Part shown: positions 38,729 through 51,700 of the stretch, piece by piece
How positions within the stretch are numbered: position 1 is the stretch's first letter
How the letters are laid out: the number at the start of each line of letters is the position of its first letter
Assembly: GCA_034687125.1 (NCBI GenBank)
Contig: JAQGBZ010000258.1
Coordinates: 25,545 to 89,544, forward strand
Direction of reading: 5' to 3'
From: Neelides folsomi
Lineage: Eukaryota > Arthropoda > Collembola > Neelipleona > Neelidae
DNA: 64,000 nucleotides
Made by a program: the position numbers and the translations under genes
The notes under the pieces: generated by a model
What the model was told of the DNA's origin: nothing
Databases searched by the model: none
Seen by the model: the letters and a program-made list of their open reading frames with translations, nothing else

Positions 38729-41700
38729 TCAAATGGTCCAAACTTGGACTTTCTCCGCCACGACGCACCAATTGGCGTGATCGTAGTAGGAAGAGATAAT
38801 ATGAAGATTTTGGACATATTTTTCAATCAGCTTGTCGAGCTCGCCTTCTCGAAAGACATGATAATATCGGTGGTACGTGAGGGCCGTGGAGTCCTCCGTC
38901 TCCTCCCCATTTGCTGAAGAGGATTTGGAGGACCGCGGGCCGCGATGATGACGCATCCCAGTGGCCAAATGTGACAGGGCCGGCGGACGCGTGGAGGTCG
39001 AAGGCCCATGGAGAGGAATGGCCGGAAGCAAACAGGGTTTTTGATGGGTAGAGGAAGAATTGGTAAGGGAACTCTTGGCCGAAGTCCAGGACTCGAACGA
39101 ATCCCCGCCACGAATGGAACAAGAGCAAGTGGAGGACATCCGGACGCTGGAGTCGATCGAGGGATTCCTCGAAGGTTCATGTCGCGAAGTGGTCAAATTC
39201 TCCATGGAGTCGAAGAGGCTTTCTTTCTCCTCCAGTTCTTCAACAAGTTTGGCCGCCAATTCCCCAGCTGCTTGACCCTCGTGACCCAAGTTGCTAAAAG
39301 ACCCGTCGAGGTCGAGGGAGTTGGGTGGAGGCGACTCGTCGATCATGCTCGTAGGCCATTTGGTGTCCTGCCCTTTCTGCTGGAACTTTTTCACTTCCCC
39401 TAATAATATTTTTTCTCCCGGGTTCCGCCGCTCTCCGCTCGATTTTTTGTACGAGGAGGAGGAGGAGGAAGAGGAGCCGGAAGTGAGATCAGACGGGAGG
39501 GACGAGAGCCACTCGGACGTACTTCCAAGACGAGCCAAAGTCAGTTTCCTCCGTCCCTTGGGACTCGATTGAAGACTTTCCAGCGAGGAGACCAACGGGG
39601 AAGTTTCAACTCTTTCGGGCGAACTCGAGAGCTTTAGATTTTCCAATTGTTCTCTAACTCCACTTTCGAGGTCGCGTTTCTCCTCGAGCTCCTCAGACGT
39701 TTGAACGCGAATTTGCGGAGTTTTGTCATCACTAGGAAGCAAGGCGACCTCTTCGTTCACGACGCTCACGACGCTGCTTATAGAGTTGGGCGAAGACGAG
39801 GACTCGGCATCTGAAGTGTCTGCATCGTCGGTCTCAGGGTTGAATAGCTCGACAGCGAGGGATTTGGGAAGACTTCGTCTCACAAGTTGCCTCGTGATTT
39901 TGGATCGATTTTCAGGTAAAACTGCAGGTTTTCGCAAACATTCAATCTTTTCAATTTTCTTTTTCGGAAGAGCGGCCAGTGGAGGTGGAAGAGGTTCAGT
40001 TTCCCTTTTCACTTCGCTTTTGGGTTCTTCCTTGGGTGGAGTCTTGGCATCGGTTTGAATGAAATTTTCCTTTTCTTCCAATTCGACCTCTTCTTCGATT
40101 TTGGTCGGAAGTTGGGATTTGAGTGGGGAAACTGGAGGAATTTGAGGTGGCTCCTCTTCATTGGGAAATCTACAAGAAGACTCCGACTGGGAGTTTGACA
40201 CTACCAGAAGATTCTCGCGTGTTAAACTTTCGTCGAATACAAACTTCGTTCCGTTGTTAGTGCTCAAAAGTCCAAAGCGGGTTGGGGAAACTTCCGGGCT
40301 CCGTCTTTTGAGGATTTCAGATGCGAGAGGAGATGGGCTCTTTGGAACATTGTGATTTGGAGGTGAAAGACGGGACGCAGGTGATTTGGGTGATCGATCC
40401 GAGTCCGTGCTATTTGCCCTCGTTTCACTCCCAAAGCAATAAACATCGCCACCCACCTGTAATTCAATAAAACTCCATTAGCCCTCAGTTCATTAAACAT
40501 TGAAGTTTATGGTAATTGGAAACGGCAATTGTTGCGCTAAATAATAATTTAAACCTGACACGGCGGATGAGGGGATTTCCATCTCAACAAATGGACCATT
40601 ATTTAATTTGTGTGTGAGGGATAAAACTCAATTTACCTCTCCGGATGGTTTAGGAATGAAAATGACGGAGGCGAAGGAATCTTCCGAGTCGACGCTCGTG
40701 TCACTTTGAAAGCTCGAGTCCTTTGAGCTGTCTGATCCTTCTTCTCTCGACAACTTCCGGACATGGCGAACTCCCGGGAGAAGTTTGCTCCCATTGGCCC
40801 CTCCACCCAGAATCACATCGTGGATGAGGTCGTTCTCGCTTGGGCGTCGTTTGAGGAACGGCGGTGGAGACAAAATATTCGGATTCGGCTCCATCATGTC
40901 CTTCCCAACCTTGCTGATGTTCAAAGATCCTGCGGAGCTCCGACGCAAGAAAAACGGCGGGAACAATCCCCGACGCGGGGCAGCTTCTTTTGATCCCCTT
41001 CGGAGGAAATTGGAAGACGGTCCTTGAGACGAATTTACTTCTGTCCCCTCGCTCTCATCCCCCTGTTTCCAATTTTGCAGGATCCGGACAAGGCCGTTTC
41101 TGAGGGATGAAGTGGATTGGTTCGCCGGGCCTCTCTGACAGGGTTTTTGAGGATTGGTGGCCGAGGGGGAGGAGGGGTCAGGGACGGTCGTGGGGCCTGC
41201 GCGAAACCGACTGCTGAGCCCATTCTTCAATAGTTGGAAACATTTGACATTGGGGGAGTTCAAGAAGGCTTCCTTCATTTGGTCCCATCTGTTGCTTTCC
41301 CGTCGTTTGTAAATGAGCTCTTCATTGAACGAACATTGCTTCGTGATGTTTTGCCGCAGACGTTCCTTCTCCTTCAGTCGCTCGACCCCTCCGGTGAAAA
41401 TGAGATCTTCGTTGAGGGAACTCTGCTTCCAGAACGTCGACCCTCCCATGGCCCTCCCCGGGTGGAGCCGCCCCCCACGACCGCCGTTGAACTCGGGGAA
41501 TTGCGGAAGATCCTTGACAGAGTTTTTAAGGTCAGACCATTGAGCAGGGTCAAGTTGGCCGGGAATGTCCAAGTCCTCATCGCCTTCCCAAGATGTTTCC
41601 ACAACTGGGGGAGCGGCCGGAGAGCAAATGGACTGCTTTTGCTTCACAAGAGTCGGACGAAGCTTGCGGGCCTCTTTCTCGCTCTCGTCTGGGGATTGTC

Positions 41701-44700
41701 TCCGACTCCCACAAGGTTCTTGAGGAAGGTCGAGAGAGTCGAAGGAGTCGGTTTGAACAGCCTTGTGAGTGACGCCATTGGGGAATAGAACATCGTCAGG
41801 CACGGGATGCTCAGAGAGGCTTGAGTCAGACCGTGGGACTTCCACAGCCCTTCGGATCTCCTTCAACGGCTCTTCGTCAGTGGACCTTCGATGAGAGCGG
41901 AGGATGCTGGCAGGGAGCAAACCAAACAAATCACTCAGACTCTTTGACTTCGGCTGACCTCCAATGGAGGTTGAGGCTGATTGCAAGTCGCAGGCTGTTT
42001 CGAGTGTTCTCCTTCTGTGAAGAATAAATTATTGTGAATAATGACCGATTTCAAAATGCCTCCCATCCCAGCTTTTTCAACCTGCTCTTTATGTGACATT
42101 TTAAGTACCTTCTCGGATATAAAACATTCGAAAAGAGCAGACCACGTCCACGCCCCTTTCTGCTCTCCTCTTGGAACTTGAGGAATTCTGCAAACTCGGT
42201 CGACTCAAGTTGTCGCAGTTCAATAGGCATGAGATGTTCTGCAGGGTTGTTGGCTCCATCTTCTTCGTTGGAAGCCTGGAGATCGTCGGGCTCTTCGTCT
42301 TGCATTGGAATGTCAAGACCTTGGAGAAACCAAGGTCGACGGCCGCCCCTGTGCCGCTTCGCTCCAGCTAATTTCTAAAATTTCCATAAAGGTCCAATCA
42401 GTATGTAAAATCAAAAATATATAATATACATAGGTAGGTAAATCAATTTGTGAAAATTGGGGAAATACCTGCAAGGCCCTTCGGACAAAACTGTAACATG
42501 ATTCGTTGGGACTTGAGAGGTCAGAGGAAGATTGGGAGCTGCTTGGACACATTGGGTCAATGGATTGACCTCGGTTTCTCACTCGGCCGCGTCTCCGTCC
42601 AATCCCAGCACTACATTCAAAATCCATCATTGAATAAACATTGAATTTTTACAATTAAAATAATTGTTTTTTAATTATCAAATTAATCCTCATTAGAAAC
42701 CTTATCGAAGGGAAGGAGTCGGAATCGGAAGTTTGTGTGTATGCATGATAGTGCGTCGCATCGTCGTCTGACGTCGTCGTGGTCGTTGAATTGAGATCCC
42801 GCTCAATCGACGACGTCTTGTCGTCACTGCTTGAAGTGAGCGGTCGGGTCCAAGGGATCAAAACATCTTGAGACTCGAACTACGAGATGAGGGAATTTAT
42901 TTACCAACTTTGTTCTCAACTCTTTCTCATTCCTTTCTCCATTTGGTTTATCCGGGAATAAAAAGGGTTTTTAAGTTTGAAAAGGGCAGAGAGAATTGGA
43001 ATCCCAAAGGTCTGATATGGAGTCGATGGAGCGGAGATGCCCACCTTTATAACTCCACACAAACTCACCGGGTGAAATGAAAGTAGGTCAAAGAACAACT
43101 TTCAAAGGAATGCACATTTGGTAAAACTGCTCAGCCGAGATATACATACTCTCCAAACATCTTTTACTAACTATATCAAAATAATTCTTCTTTGTGAAAA
43201 ATTATCTATTAAAGCCATCCGCTCAATGAATTTTTTAAACTTCATCCCAGTTTTTATATTTCATGTTTAAAAATTCCCCCAAAGTTTCCTTTCATGATTT
43301 TTACAATTTTCCTAACTTTGATGACAAATTAATTATTTCATGACCATACCTAATAAAATCATATAATATTCTACTAGGTTGGTATATACTGCTTGTAAAT
43401 ACACATTTAAAATCGCATCCTTATTCAAAATCTTAAATATTATATCATTCCATTCTGCTGTACCTATATCTATTATTATTTATCCGGATTTATTCAACTA
43501 TAGTAAAGATTCCAATCTAATTATATTATTTTATGTGGTTCAGGGATAATAAGTAGGTAATTAGTTAATTAGTCTAATTAGTATAAACAAGCAAAACTAA
43601 ATAAGTAAATAACCATTTCTTTCTTGAGACATTATTACATGTAATTAGATCCAGGTTTATCACCTACAACGTCTCGACATTATTCTACTTAAGTGAATCA
43701 AAGAAGTCTCGGGGACTTTTGTCGATTAAAAAGGATTTTAGGGAATCTGAGGGTTTTGTTGGAGACACTCTCGAGTCCTATGCTCCAAGTACACCTCTAT
43801 AAAACATTCAAGACCTGTGCAAACTGAGATAGGACTCGAGTTGAGTCGAGCCGGCGTGGATTTGAAAGTTCCAGAGTTTCCCAAACAATTCGTCCATAAG
43901 GGTGATAAAAATGTGGGCGGAAGGAGAAATGGGCTTTTACTTTTCGATGACGTTGCTCCATGGCCCAAACGGAAACCATGAGTCGCCCGCCAATCCTCAA
44001 CACCCGAGCCAATTCCTTCAACGCTGCCACCCGCCTTTCAGTAGTTGCGAAATGGTGAATGACGGCGATGGAAAGCACGGCGTCAAAACACTCGTCACGG
44101 AACGGAAGTTCCAAGTTGTCGCAAATCAGCACCTGCACTCAAACAACACACCGCATGTCAACAAACAAGTTTTGTAACCAAGATTCAAGAAACTCCTCTT
44201 CCATGTCATTCCAAAGGGATCTCAGGCTGTTCCCAATTTAATAATATACGATGAGTGTTAATGAATTCACCTCATGTTCCTTTTGCCTCGCCACTTTCGT
44301 GAGACTTGAACAGCGATCAAGTCCGATTTTGTACACCAGTGGATTGAATCCCAAATATTTACCATTACCGCAACCTACAAAATATTGGTTAATCAAAATT
44401 AAATGAATACAAATTCAACATGCGGCAATTATAAATTATTTCAAATATAAAATTAATCATTTACAGTCGAGTAAATTAAATAACATTAAACTACACAATA
44501 TGTTGAGATAGAATACATAACATATGCAATATGAAAATACTATAAATGCTTTATATAATGTAGAGATACATATCCTAATGTGGTATGTATGGTATATTAT
44601 AAAAACATAGTTAATACCTAGACTGAGTAATCTTTACCTAATCTTTGGATTATAAGTTGAGTGGTCGATGTAATGATATAAAACGTATGCTGTATTGGGA

Positions 44701-46532
44701 ATAAAAGGGGAAAAGTTGAGAGCTCAATTCCATTTTAATGGTTTTGAAGACTGAAGTTGAAGGCTTGTCTTGGTTTGACAGTTGAAAACACTTGGATGAT
44801 CAATGATTTCATCCATCTGGCACTTTGGGGTTTCGGGGAGTGAAAACTTCACTTTCGGATTATGTGGATCGAGAGCATTTAAATAGAGAGAAAGTTGGGA
44901 ATCTCTCCAATTCATAAATATACATTGTTTTTTATCCCTTCTCCAGTTACCGAAATCTCTCAATTACTAAAAGTCTCATATCTTATAAATATATTTCCTC
45001 CCTACTCATATATTATTTAAAAGGGGTTCCAAGTATAAAAAGTAAATACTCCTTGACTTTCCGACTCACTTAACGTAAATGGGATTTGAAATAAACGAGA
45101 AATAATGAAATTTTATATTTTATATTCCGAGGTGAACGTGTAAAGCAAACAAAGAATTATAACATATAACTAGAATAACTACTATTATCTAATATACATA
45201 TAAGTATGCTTTTACATAAATGGAGGAAAAATAGCGTGCCTATATTTATATGAATATGTGTATGGTTTATTCGCTCTTTTCGAAATTGAATTTCTTGAGT
45301 AAAGAAAAGACGCCCAATGGGAGTTGTGCATAATAGATGCTTCCATATGCGTTTGATAAGGAAGTCTCATAAATTAGAATACATAATGACATTGTCGGAT
45401 ATATAATCCAGTGAATCAACAATGGAAGTTGAAAAAGCCCTCTGACGTCAATTGAAAGATTTTCCTAATGGCTTTACATCTCTCAATTAGGGAAAATCAA
45501 TATATAAAATTATTTCATATACCGCCCTTCCCTACATGGGACCAGCGGTGGGCCAAGGAGATTCAATTAAGAGGAAACGTTATGGAAATGAGGAGATTCG
45601 AACCTTCGTAAATTATCAATTATTGCGGAAGGAGGAAAAGGAAATTTACAATAGAGCCAAACAATCTTTTTGACATCGTTATTAAATGGCATTTGAATAC
45701 AACCAGTGCTTAATTGACCTACAAAATAATAAGACAATTTCTTAATGTTCGCAATGGAAGCACGAAATGAAATTACTTTCTATCTAATTAATATTTCCCC
45801 CTTTCACTTAATATTCCTTCCTCGATTTTTCAATTTGACTTCAAGGGAAATTTTAAGCTATGAAGCCATGCAGAGTAAAAAATAAATATTTTTTAGCTCT
45901 CGCTTCAAACCTTTCAAAAGAAGTTCAAAAGGTGGAATTAAAAATGGAAAAGGGCAATGCAGCCGCCATTAAAAATTAAAGGATGCAAATTCCAGTAGAT
46001 TTTCGTTTTTATTATTAAAAAATGGCAACCATTTCTGATCTTTCTAGAAAAAACTTTTAAGGGTTATTTATTGAATTTTTTTTACTATTTCCCTACTTTC
46101 TCAGTATTGATCCAAAGGAAGAGGGAGTTTGGGAAATTGAAGAGCATTGTTGAAAGTCAAATAAAGGAAAAATAATGGAGAATGAAGGCAATTGTTTTGC
46201 TATGCATAAAGGCAAGTTTGGGTGTAACAAGGGTTTGAGATGGAGCATGAGATAAAAGACATACCGACGTCACAGATGACGGATCCTGGTTCGAGATCAA
46301 GAAGGAATTGCTTCACCTTTGGCCACGGCCTATATCTCGACTCTGTAAAATGAGACGCGATTTGCTGGTAGACGTCGTGGACGTAGGCTTTTTCTAGCGC
46401 CACCGATCTCGCCTCTCGCTCTTTGCTTGAGCTGCATTCTTCGGGCTTTGCACTCACGGCCGTTGTTGTTGATGGGCCCGAGAAGGATCCGCTTCTTACG
46501 GCCTCAAGCACGAGGGCCATCGTCGACGCCAT
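38729..46532 (-). CDS. TRMT9B: TRMT9B-like tRNA methyltransferase homologue with giant disordered insert, 8 exons
   Basis: Exons 46265-46532, 44271-44374, 43941-44132, 42701-42879, 42469-42610, 42109-42374, 40637-42014, 38729-40456; 4257 nt, 1418 residues. Relatives (Trm9/ALKBH8 methyltransferase group) modify wobble uridines of tRNA; TRMT9B itself is a regulatory paralogue in animals. Seen: AYVHDVYQQIASHF at the start of the fold, SAM motif I CDVGCGNGKYL (87-97), GLDRCSSL, LICDNLELPFRDECFDAVLS, IAVIHHFATTERRVAALKEL, ARVLRIGGRLMVSVWAMEQ, SQDVLIPW, and the closing RYYHVFREGELDKLIEKYV ... YDHANWCVVAEKV at 1371-1418. Between about residues 205 and 1370 lies a Ser/Pro/Glu-rich insert, far larger than in human TRMT9B (whole protein about 450 residues). 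The insert holds many basic-x-x-Ser motifs. The family assignment is firm; whether it still methylates tRNA cannot be told. Confidence 0.92.
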
Positions 46533-48865
46533 GAGAACTCAACAATTCTCAACAAATATATCTCGATCAAAATCATCCCTGGAATGACATAAATAATCGT
46601 ATAATTAATAATTATATTATATGGATAAATTAAATTTTGTAAATACAACATTTGTATAACTTCAATATAAGATAAGTTAATTCGATGGTTAATTGTAATT
46701 AGAGATCCAGATCGCCAGACACTTCCACCATGAAGATTAAATCTCATTGTGGAGATTACACAATATGCCTAAGTTTATATCTAGTACTATGGGTCCGACT
46801 AATTGAAACCTGATTTATGAATAGTGAATACATTAGTTGAAAATTTAGAAAGGTAATTGTACAAGCTTAATTGGGAAGGAGAAGGGCAGACGAACCAGGT
46901 GAAAATAATTGAGAGAAATTAAAATTAATTTCTCCACTTCACTCTCTCTGGGTCTAATATTATTAGTACAGTATTATTAAAAAATGGTTACTTAACTTGA
47001 ATGCCTTTTTGTACTAAATGGGTGAGAAGAGAAGTTTGCCGGTCCTTCACAAACTTTCCTAATTGGAAAACTTTCTTTGCATGAATTGTATGTTTTCCAT
47101 CTTATTACTCTAATTCAACCTTATGGTTATATAATAAATATCATAGGGTTATACAATAAGTTCCAAATGAACCTTACACTTTTTTATATTAATTTGACGT
47201 GTATTAAGATAAAAATAATATTATATATTTTTGGGTCATCTTTTATCTCACTATCTAAATATGTTAAAATTACTATATTGTTACAACTTATAACATACTA
47301 TCTAGTATGAGTACATTTATACATATGTTATATATGTATGTATTTATTATGTAAATAATATTACGCAAATGTCACATATTCCTATTTGTTAGAGTAGGAC
47401 TTAATAAGGTAATTGTAGTCTTATTTATTCATTGCTAATGTATTAACCAACATACAAATAAGTATATACTTAGGTATATTAGTTATATGTGCATAATAAG
47501 TACCATATGATCATGGTAAAAAATAATGAATTATTTCTTCTTGGCCCAAAGGAATGAAAATGAACTATGAACTTTTAAGAAGAGTCGTAAAAGCTTGGAA
47601 CTTTCTTCAACTCTTTCATTCTAGCCCGTATAATATTTAAATATAAGTTTCAATATACCGAGGAATGGCCTTTTAAATTTAACTTTCATTCTTATCCTAT
47701 TAATAAATCTTTGTTTTATCAACCGTTCAATTTTATTTCTCATTTACGACAATATTTCTCACTTGCTTTAAATGAAGTATACTTTACATATCTAGTACAA
47801 CTTATTGGATTTTATCATCTGCTTTAATACATAATAGTAATACTACATATACTTAATCTATGTAATACTTTATGTATTAGATACATTACATATTTATTTT
47901 AATTCATAAATTGATATATGGAGTGTAATGGATTGACTTTAAAACCAGGAAAGCTTGGAAATTGAACTCGTTAAATGTTGAATTGACATGTGGAGTAACA
48001 CGGTGATTTATTCATTATTGTTAAAATATCTGATAATTGGATTCTTAATGTTAGTGATCAAATTGCATTTTTTCCTTACTTTTTCACGCAATTAATGAAT
48101 TACTGTAATTGATCAAAGTTTCATCTTTATAACTAATGTTCTCATATTGTACCATACAAAAAGTTTCTCTTATGATATTTATGCATAAATAGCATGTAGC
48201 ATAGTCCCCAACCATCCCTGGGTGAATTTATAAACGAGCATCAGGCTTAGTATTTCTAGAATTTACATTTATTTAATGGTTTACAAGTGGAACGCCCTTG
48301 AATTTTTCTTTTTGATGAAGGTGAGCCAAAAGGGACGTACGGAGTTTTCAATTACGCAGAGGGGAAAGTTGAAAGAGAAACTATGCGGTCTTCTTTTCCT
48401 CTGCCAATTCACCCCCAAACATCGCGGACATGAGTTGGCTACAAAAGAGAATTTGATTTATCCGAGTGTGAAGGAGAAAAATGATCATGACCCCTCACCT
48501 TTTATTTATTTACCATAATCCTAACTACCATAATAATAAAACAATCTGGAGAAACCAATTATTAGAGGGAAATGTTTTAATTAAAAATGTATGCCAAATG
48601 GGTCTGGTCTGGAGAGTGAATGTTGGTCTTTATATTATGCATAATCTTTGCCCACATGGTGTGATAAGAGGTGGAGAAAGTTGATAGTTTTCATATTTTC
48701 ATGGCCCACTTATCGATTTTAACCATCTTTGCTCCTTTTGTTTGAGGATGGATTTATGGGATGAACGGGAGATTTCATCCAACTCTCATCACAATTATTA
48801 CCTATTACTCTTTAACACTCGAATCAATCTGAAACAATTATGAATTTCCATTCTCCTGGCACTTC
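46533..48865. other. Intergenic AT-rich DNA
   Basis: Upstream flank of TRMT9B. No exon or RNA gene supported. A slightly GC-richer open frame at 48276-48518 has no recognisable domain and no splice or promoter support. Confidence 0.4.
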
Positions 48866-48873
48866 AGTCTATG

Positions 48874-49357
48874 CAGTGCTTTCCATCCGGCAGCCGGATT
48901 GGAAATTTCATCCGGCATTGCCGTATAGATGCCGGATTGGAGAATCTGATACATATATTACATATAAACCTAACGGCTGATCAATGAGTTTAAATGTATT
49001 CTTCATCAAAAATCAAAGGAATGAATAGCTTAACGATTAAAATATAAATATAATATCTAGGTAAATTTTTCGGGATGACTATATTAATTCTTTATTCTGT
49101 GAGTAATTAGTTGAACAGAATCAAACCGATAAACCTTGCTAATTTGCGTGATTAAATCTTAAATTAACATTCAGTAAATTATATTTTAAAAACTCGTTTG
49201 TTTAAATCCGTTCGTTTTATTTTTTATTTAATAGAATATTTGAATATTGTCTCATTCAAAGGGAAAGCAAAGGGCAAGTTTTAGCCATTTGCCGACTCCG
49301 GATTAACTTTTGCTGTAAGGCACAATCCGGCATCCGGCAATGCCGGATTGAGCTCTG
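48874..49357. mobile_element. hAT-like MITE, 484 bp
   Basis: Ends CAGTGCTTTCCATCCGGCA (left) and, reversed from the right, CAGAGCTCAATCCGGCA. Flanking 8-mers AGTCTATG (48866-48873) and ACCCTATG (49358-49365) match at 6 of 8 positions, consistent with the 8-bp duplication made by hAT transposases. Several subterminal copies of ATGCCGGATTG or its reverse lie within about 100 bp of each end, the usual arrangement of transposase-binding repeats. No transposase frame is present, so it is non-autonomous. Confidence 0.7.
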
Positions 49358-49365
49358 ACCCTATG

Positions 49366-50570
49366 AAACATCAACTTCCTCGTCAAATTACCACTCCGCT
49401 CATTGCTTTACTCATCCTGCCTCTGGCGTCTGCCTTCACTTTCAAACCCAATCAAAATCATTCCAAATTGCCTAAATTAAAATCCCTTTCTATTTATTGC
49501 TAAAATCTATATAATTCAATAATGTCTTCATCAAAATGACAATAAATAATTATTTTCCACAAGCCCAACAAACTGAATTTTCTCGCAGATTGGTAAAAAA
49601 TCCATGTATTTATTTATATGTACATACATGTCTATACAATTATGTATATACGAGTCGTATTTATTTGAAAATTTTTATCACGAGTTCAATTTGCCGGTTT
49701 AAACCTTTACTCACGCCATGTACTTTTATATTATCTATAATTTAAAAGTTATAGAAGTAATAAATAACATATAATATCGGTGCATTAAAATCTAAACGTG
49801 GGAGAAGTAAAATAATAAAATAAAACGAAGTAGTAAAATGGCTTCTTCTATTATTGTTTTCATTTATACACAGGTAGTAGTTATTTAAGAATAATCAATA
49901 AGGGGAGGAGATGCCATAATAATATTGTAGGCGTCGAATTGGTCGTTTTGTTTGCCTGAGGAGTTTCCAGTCATTCGACTCGTGTAATTGGGATGAACAT
50001 TCTCCAATTTCTTGGGTGGTGAGAAATGAAGGAAATGGGATTTCTTTCAAAGAGGATGATGGTAAACGAACCCTACGCTTTTTCCAACATCATTATAAAT
50101 ATCATTAGCTATCTCTCAAGCACTTTATTTATTCCGATTTTCCCCATCTACCGATTTGATTTCATCCACCTACCATACACACCTACAGATATTCTAATAC
50201 ATTATAAATATTAGAATATCTCTAGTCATATGGAGAAAGTTAAAATAGTTGGATAGGTAAGTTATCCATCTTGGAGGGAATTTTGACGATCTGCCCATTA
50301 TTTTGGATTAGAATGTGAGAGAAAGAAGTTAAGTGATTTGCACTTGATTTCAATTGTGTTTTGATGCTCGTGTTGGACACGAGGAGCTGTGCGAGAGAAA
50401 AATTGGAATTTATATGAAAATGAATGGATCGATCTCCGTAGTGCGGAGCCCGACCTTTTTTTCTTCCTCTTCTCTCCTATGAACGACCTATATATGGAAC
50501 CATATATAATATACATATATATGGTATGTTTTTATAAAAGGAAGTCAAATGTACTACTCTGCACCATTTC

Positions 50571-50610
<40 letters not shown>

Positions 50611-51460
50611 TTCCATTAAATCTCCTTTTAACCATCCTCATTTATGGAAACTCAACGGGAATTCAATCAACCGCCCGAACATTCATTTATTGCTTCCACT
50701 CATCGTCTCCAAAATCCTCGAATTCCTCAAGCCTTCAAACTTATTTCAACTCAAAAATCCCGACCACCACAACTTCAACATCGACACGAAGGGCAAAGAA
50801 AGAAAAGAGTGCGTGAGGAAACCGGCAAGACTGGATATTGCGCATAGGTGAGAACTTTAGCTAAAATGAGCGTGAATTTCCTTTTGCTGATAATTGGAAA
50901 AGATAGGAAATAAATTAGCAATAGTTTATGAAAACATCGTTGGGTAATTTGTTTACAACTTATGTATTTCTTGTTGGTGTTGAATGAGAATTTGAGACAT
51001 TGTTTACTTGTGTGATGAAATTAAATTCTAGTCAATCCACCGGTGTATAATTTTAATTAATTATGAATTAAATTGTTAATTATACGGAAGGAATATTTTA
51101 CTCTTGTTGGTTAAATTAAATAGTAAATCTTAAGGCGTTAAATAATACTTACCTATAAAATATAATTAAAGAGGGATTGGGAAAAAATTAAATGGGAAGG
51201 GAATGAGAATTGGAAGGGAAATTCCCGGAATTTCCGTTGTCGGAGTTTTGATTGCGGGGACTTTCCGCATGGCTCGATGAATTCGCCCACAAACTCCTTC
51301 AATCCACACAACACGTACACACATTCTCAAATCGTCTGGTTCATATTGGGATGAACATTACGAAGATCAGAGTGAAGGAATATTAAAGATATGGACAAAT
51401 GACCCATTCCTGGACGGAAACAAATGATTTGAAAATGTAAACTCACGTTCAGCGACCGAG
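49366..51460. other. Intergenic with possible untranslated exons
   Basis: Contains a GC-richer patch at 50640-50850 on the plus strand that ends in a good donor (CATAG|GTGAGAA), open in two frames but with the dinucleotide repeat on its 5' side; it may be a 5' exon of an unidentified plus-strand transcript. A second patch at 51220-51300 on the minus strand follows an acceptor-like TTGAAG and could be a downstream exon of the secreted-protein candidate at 51461-51700. Confidence 0.3.
50573..50609. repeat. (AC)n microsatellite
   Basis: About 18 uninterrupted AC dinucleotides. Confidence 0.95.
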
Positions 51461-51700
51461 TCAATGAAGAAGCGGAGATTGAGTGATGACCGTGGGAGAA
51501 TAACATGGAGAAGCTGATGGAGAAGTCGCGGTGGTCCGACGGTCGAGAGCCGATTGAAGGTCCCATAAGACCAACTTCAATCCATTCACGTACTCATGCG
51601 CTCCTCCGTCGACGACGACGACCAACATTGCCAACAACATAGTACAAGTAGCCAAAATCCTCATTGCTACGCCTCGCTCGAAATGACGAGTACGCCTCAT
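51461..51700 (-). CDS. Candidate signal-peptide exon of an unidentified secreted protein
   Basis: After an acceptor-like ATCATTAG, an ATG at 51700 (or the later ATG at 51664) opens MRILATCTMLLAMLVVVVDG, a textbook signal peptide, followed by GAHEYVNGLKLVLWDLQSAL. The frame stops at 51461. A strong donor-like GTACGT lies just after the GGAH codons, and a GTGAGT donor at about 51444 fits the other frames, so the true exon end and downstream protein are unresolved. Codon composition is clearly coding-like against AT-rich flanks. No family recognised; a small secreted peptide or hormone precursor is possible. Confidence 0.4.
   Translation of the reverse strand: MRRTRHFERGVAMRILATCTMLLAMLVVVVDGGAHEYVNGLKLVLWDLQSALDRRTTATSPSASPCYSPTVITQSPLLH

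Noticed and set aside
39008-41788. Long plus-strand open frames opposite TRMT9B exons 7-8.
   Set aside because: They are antisense shadows of the Ser/Pro-rich coding sequence; the minus-strand frame matches the TRMT9B C-terminus and splices in phase.
45595-45615. GGTTCGAATCTCC-like word on the minus strand, as in a tRNA T arm.
   Set aside because: No acceptor stem, D arm or anticodon arm can be built around it.
48276-48684. Two overlapping plus-strand frames with some coding-like composition.
   Set aside because: No domain, no splice support and no promoter signal.
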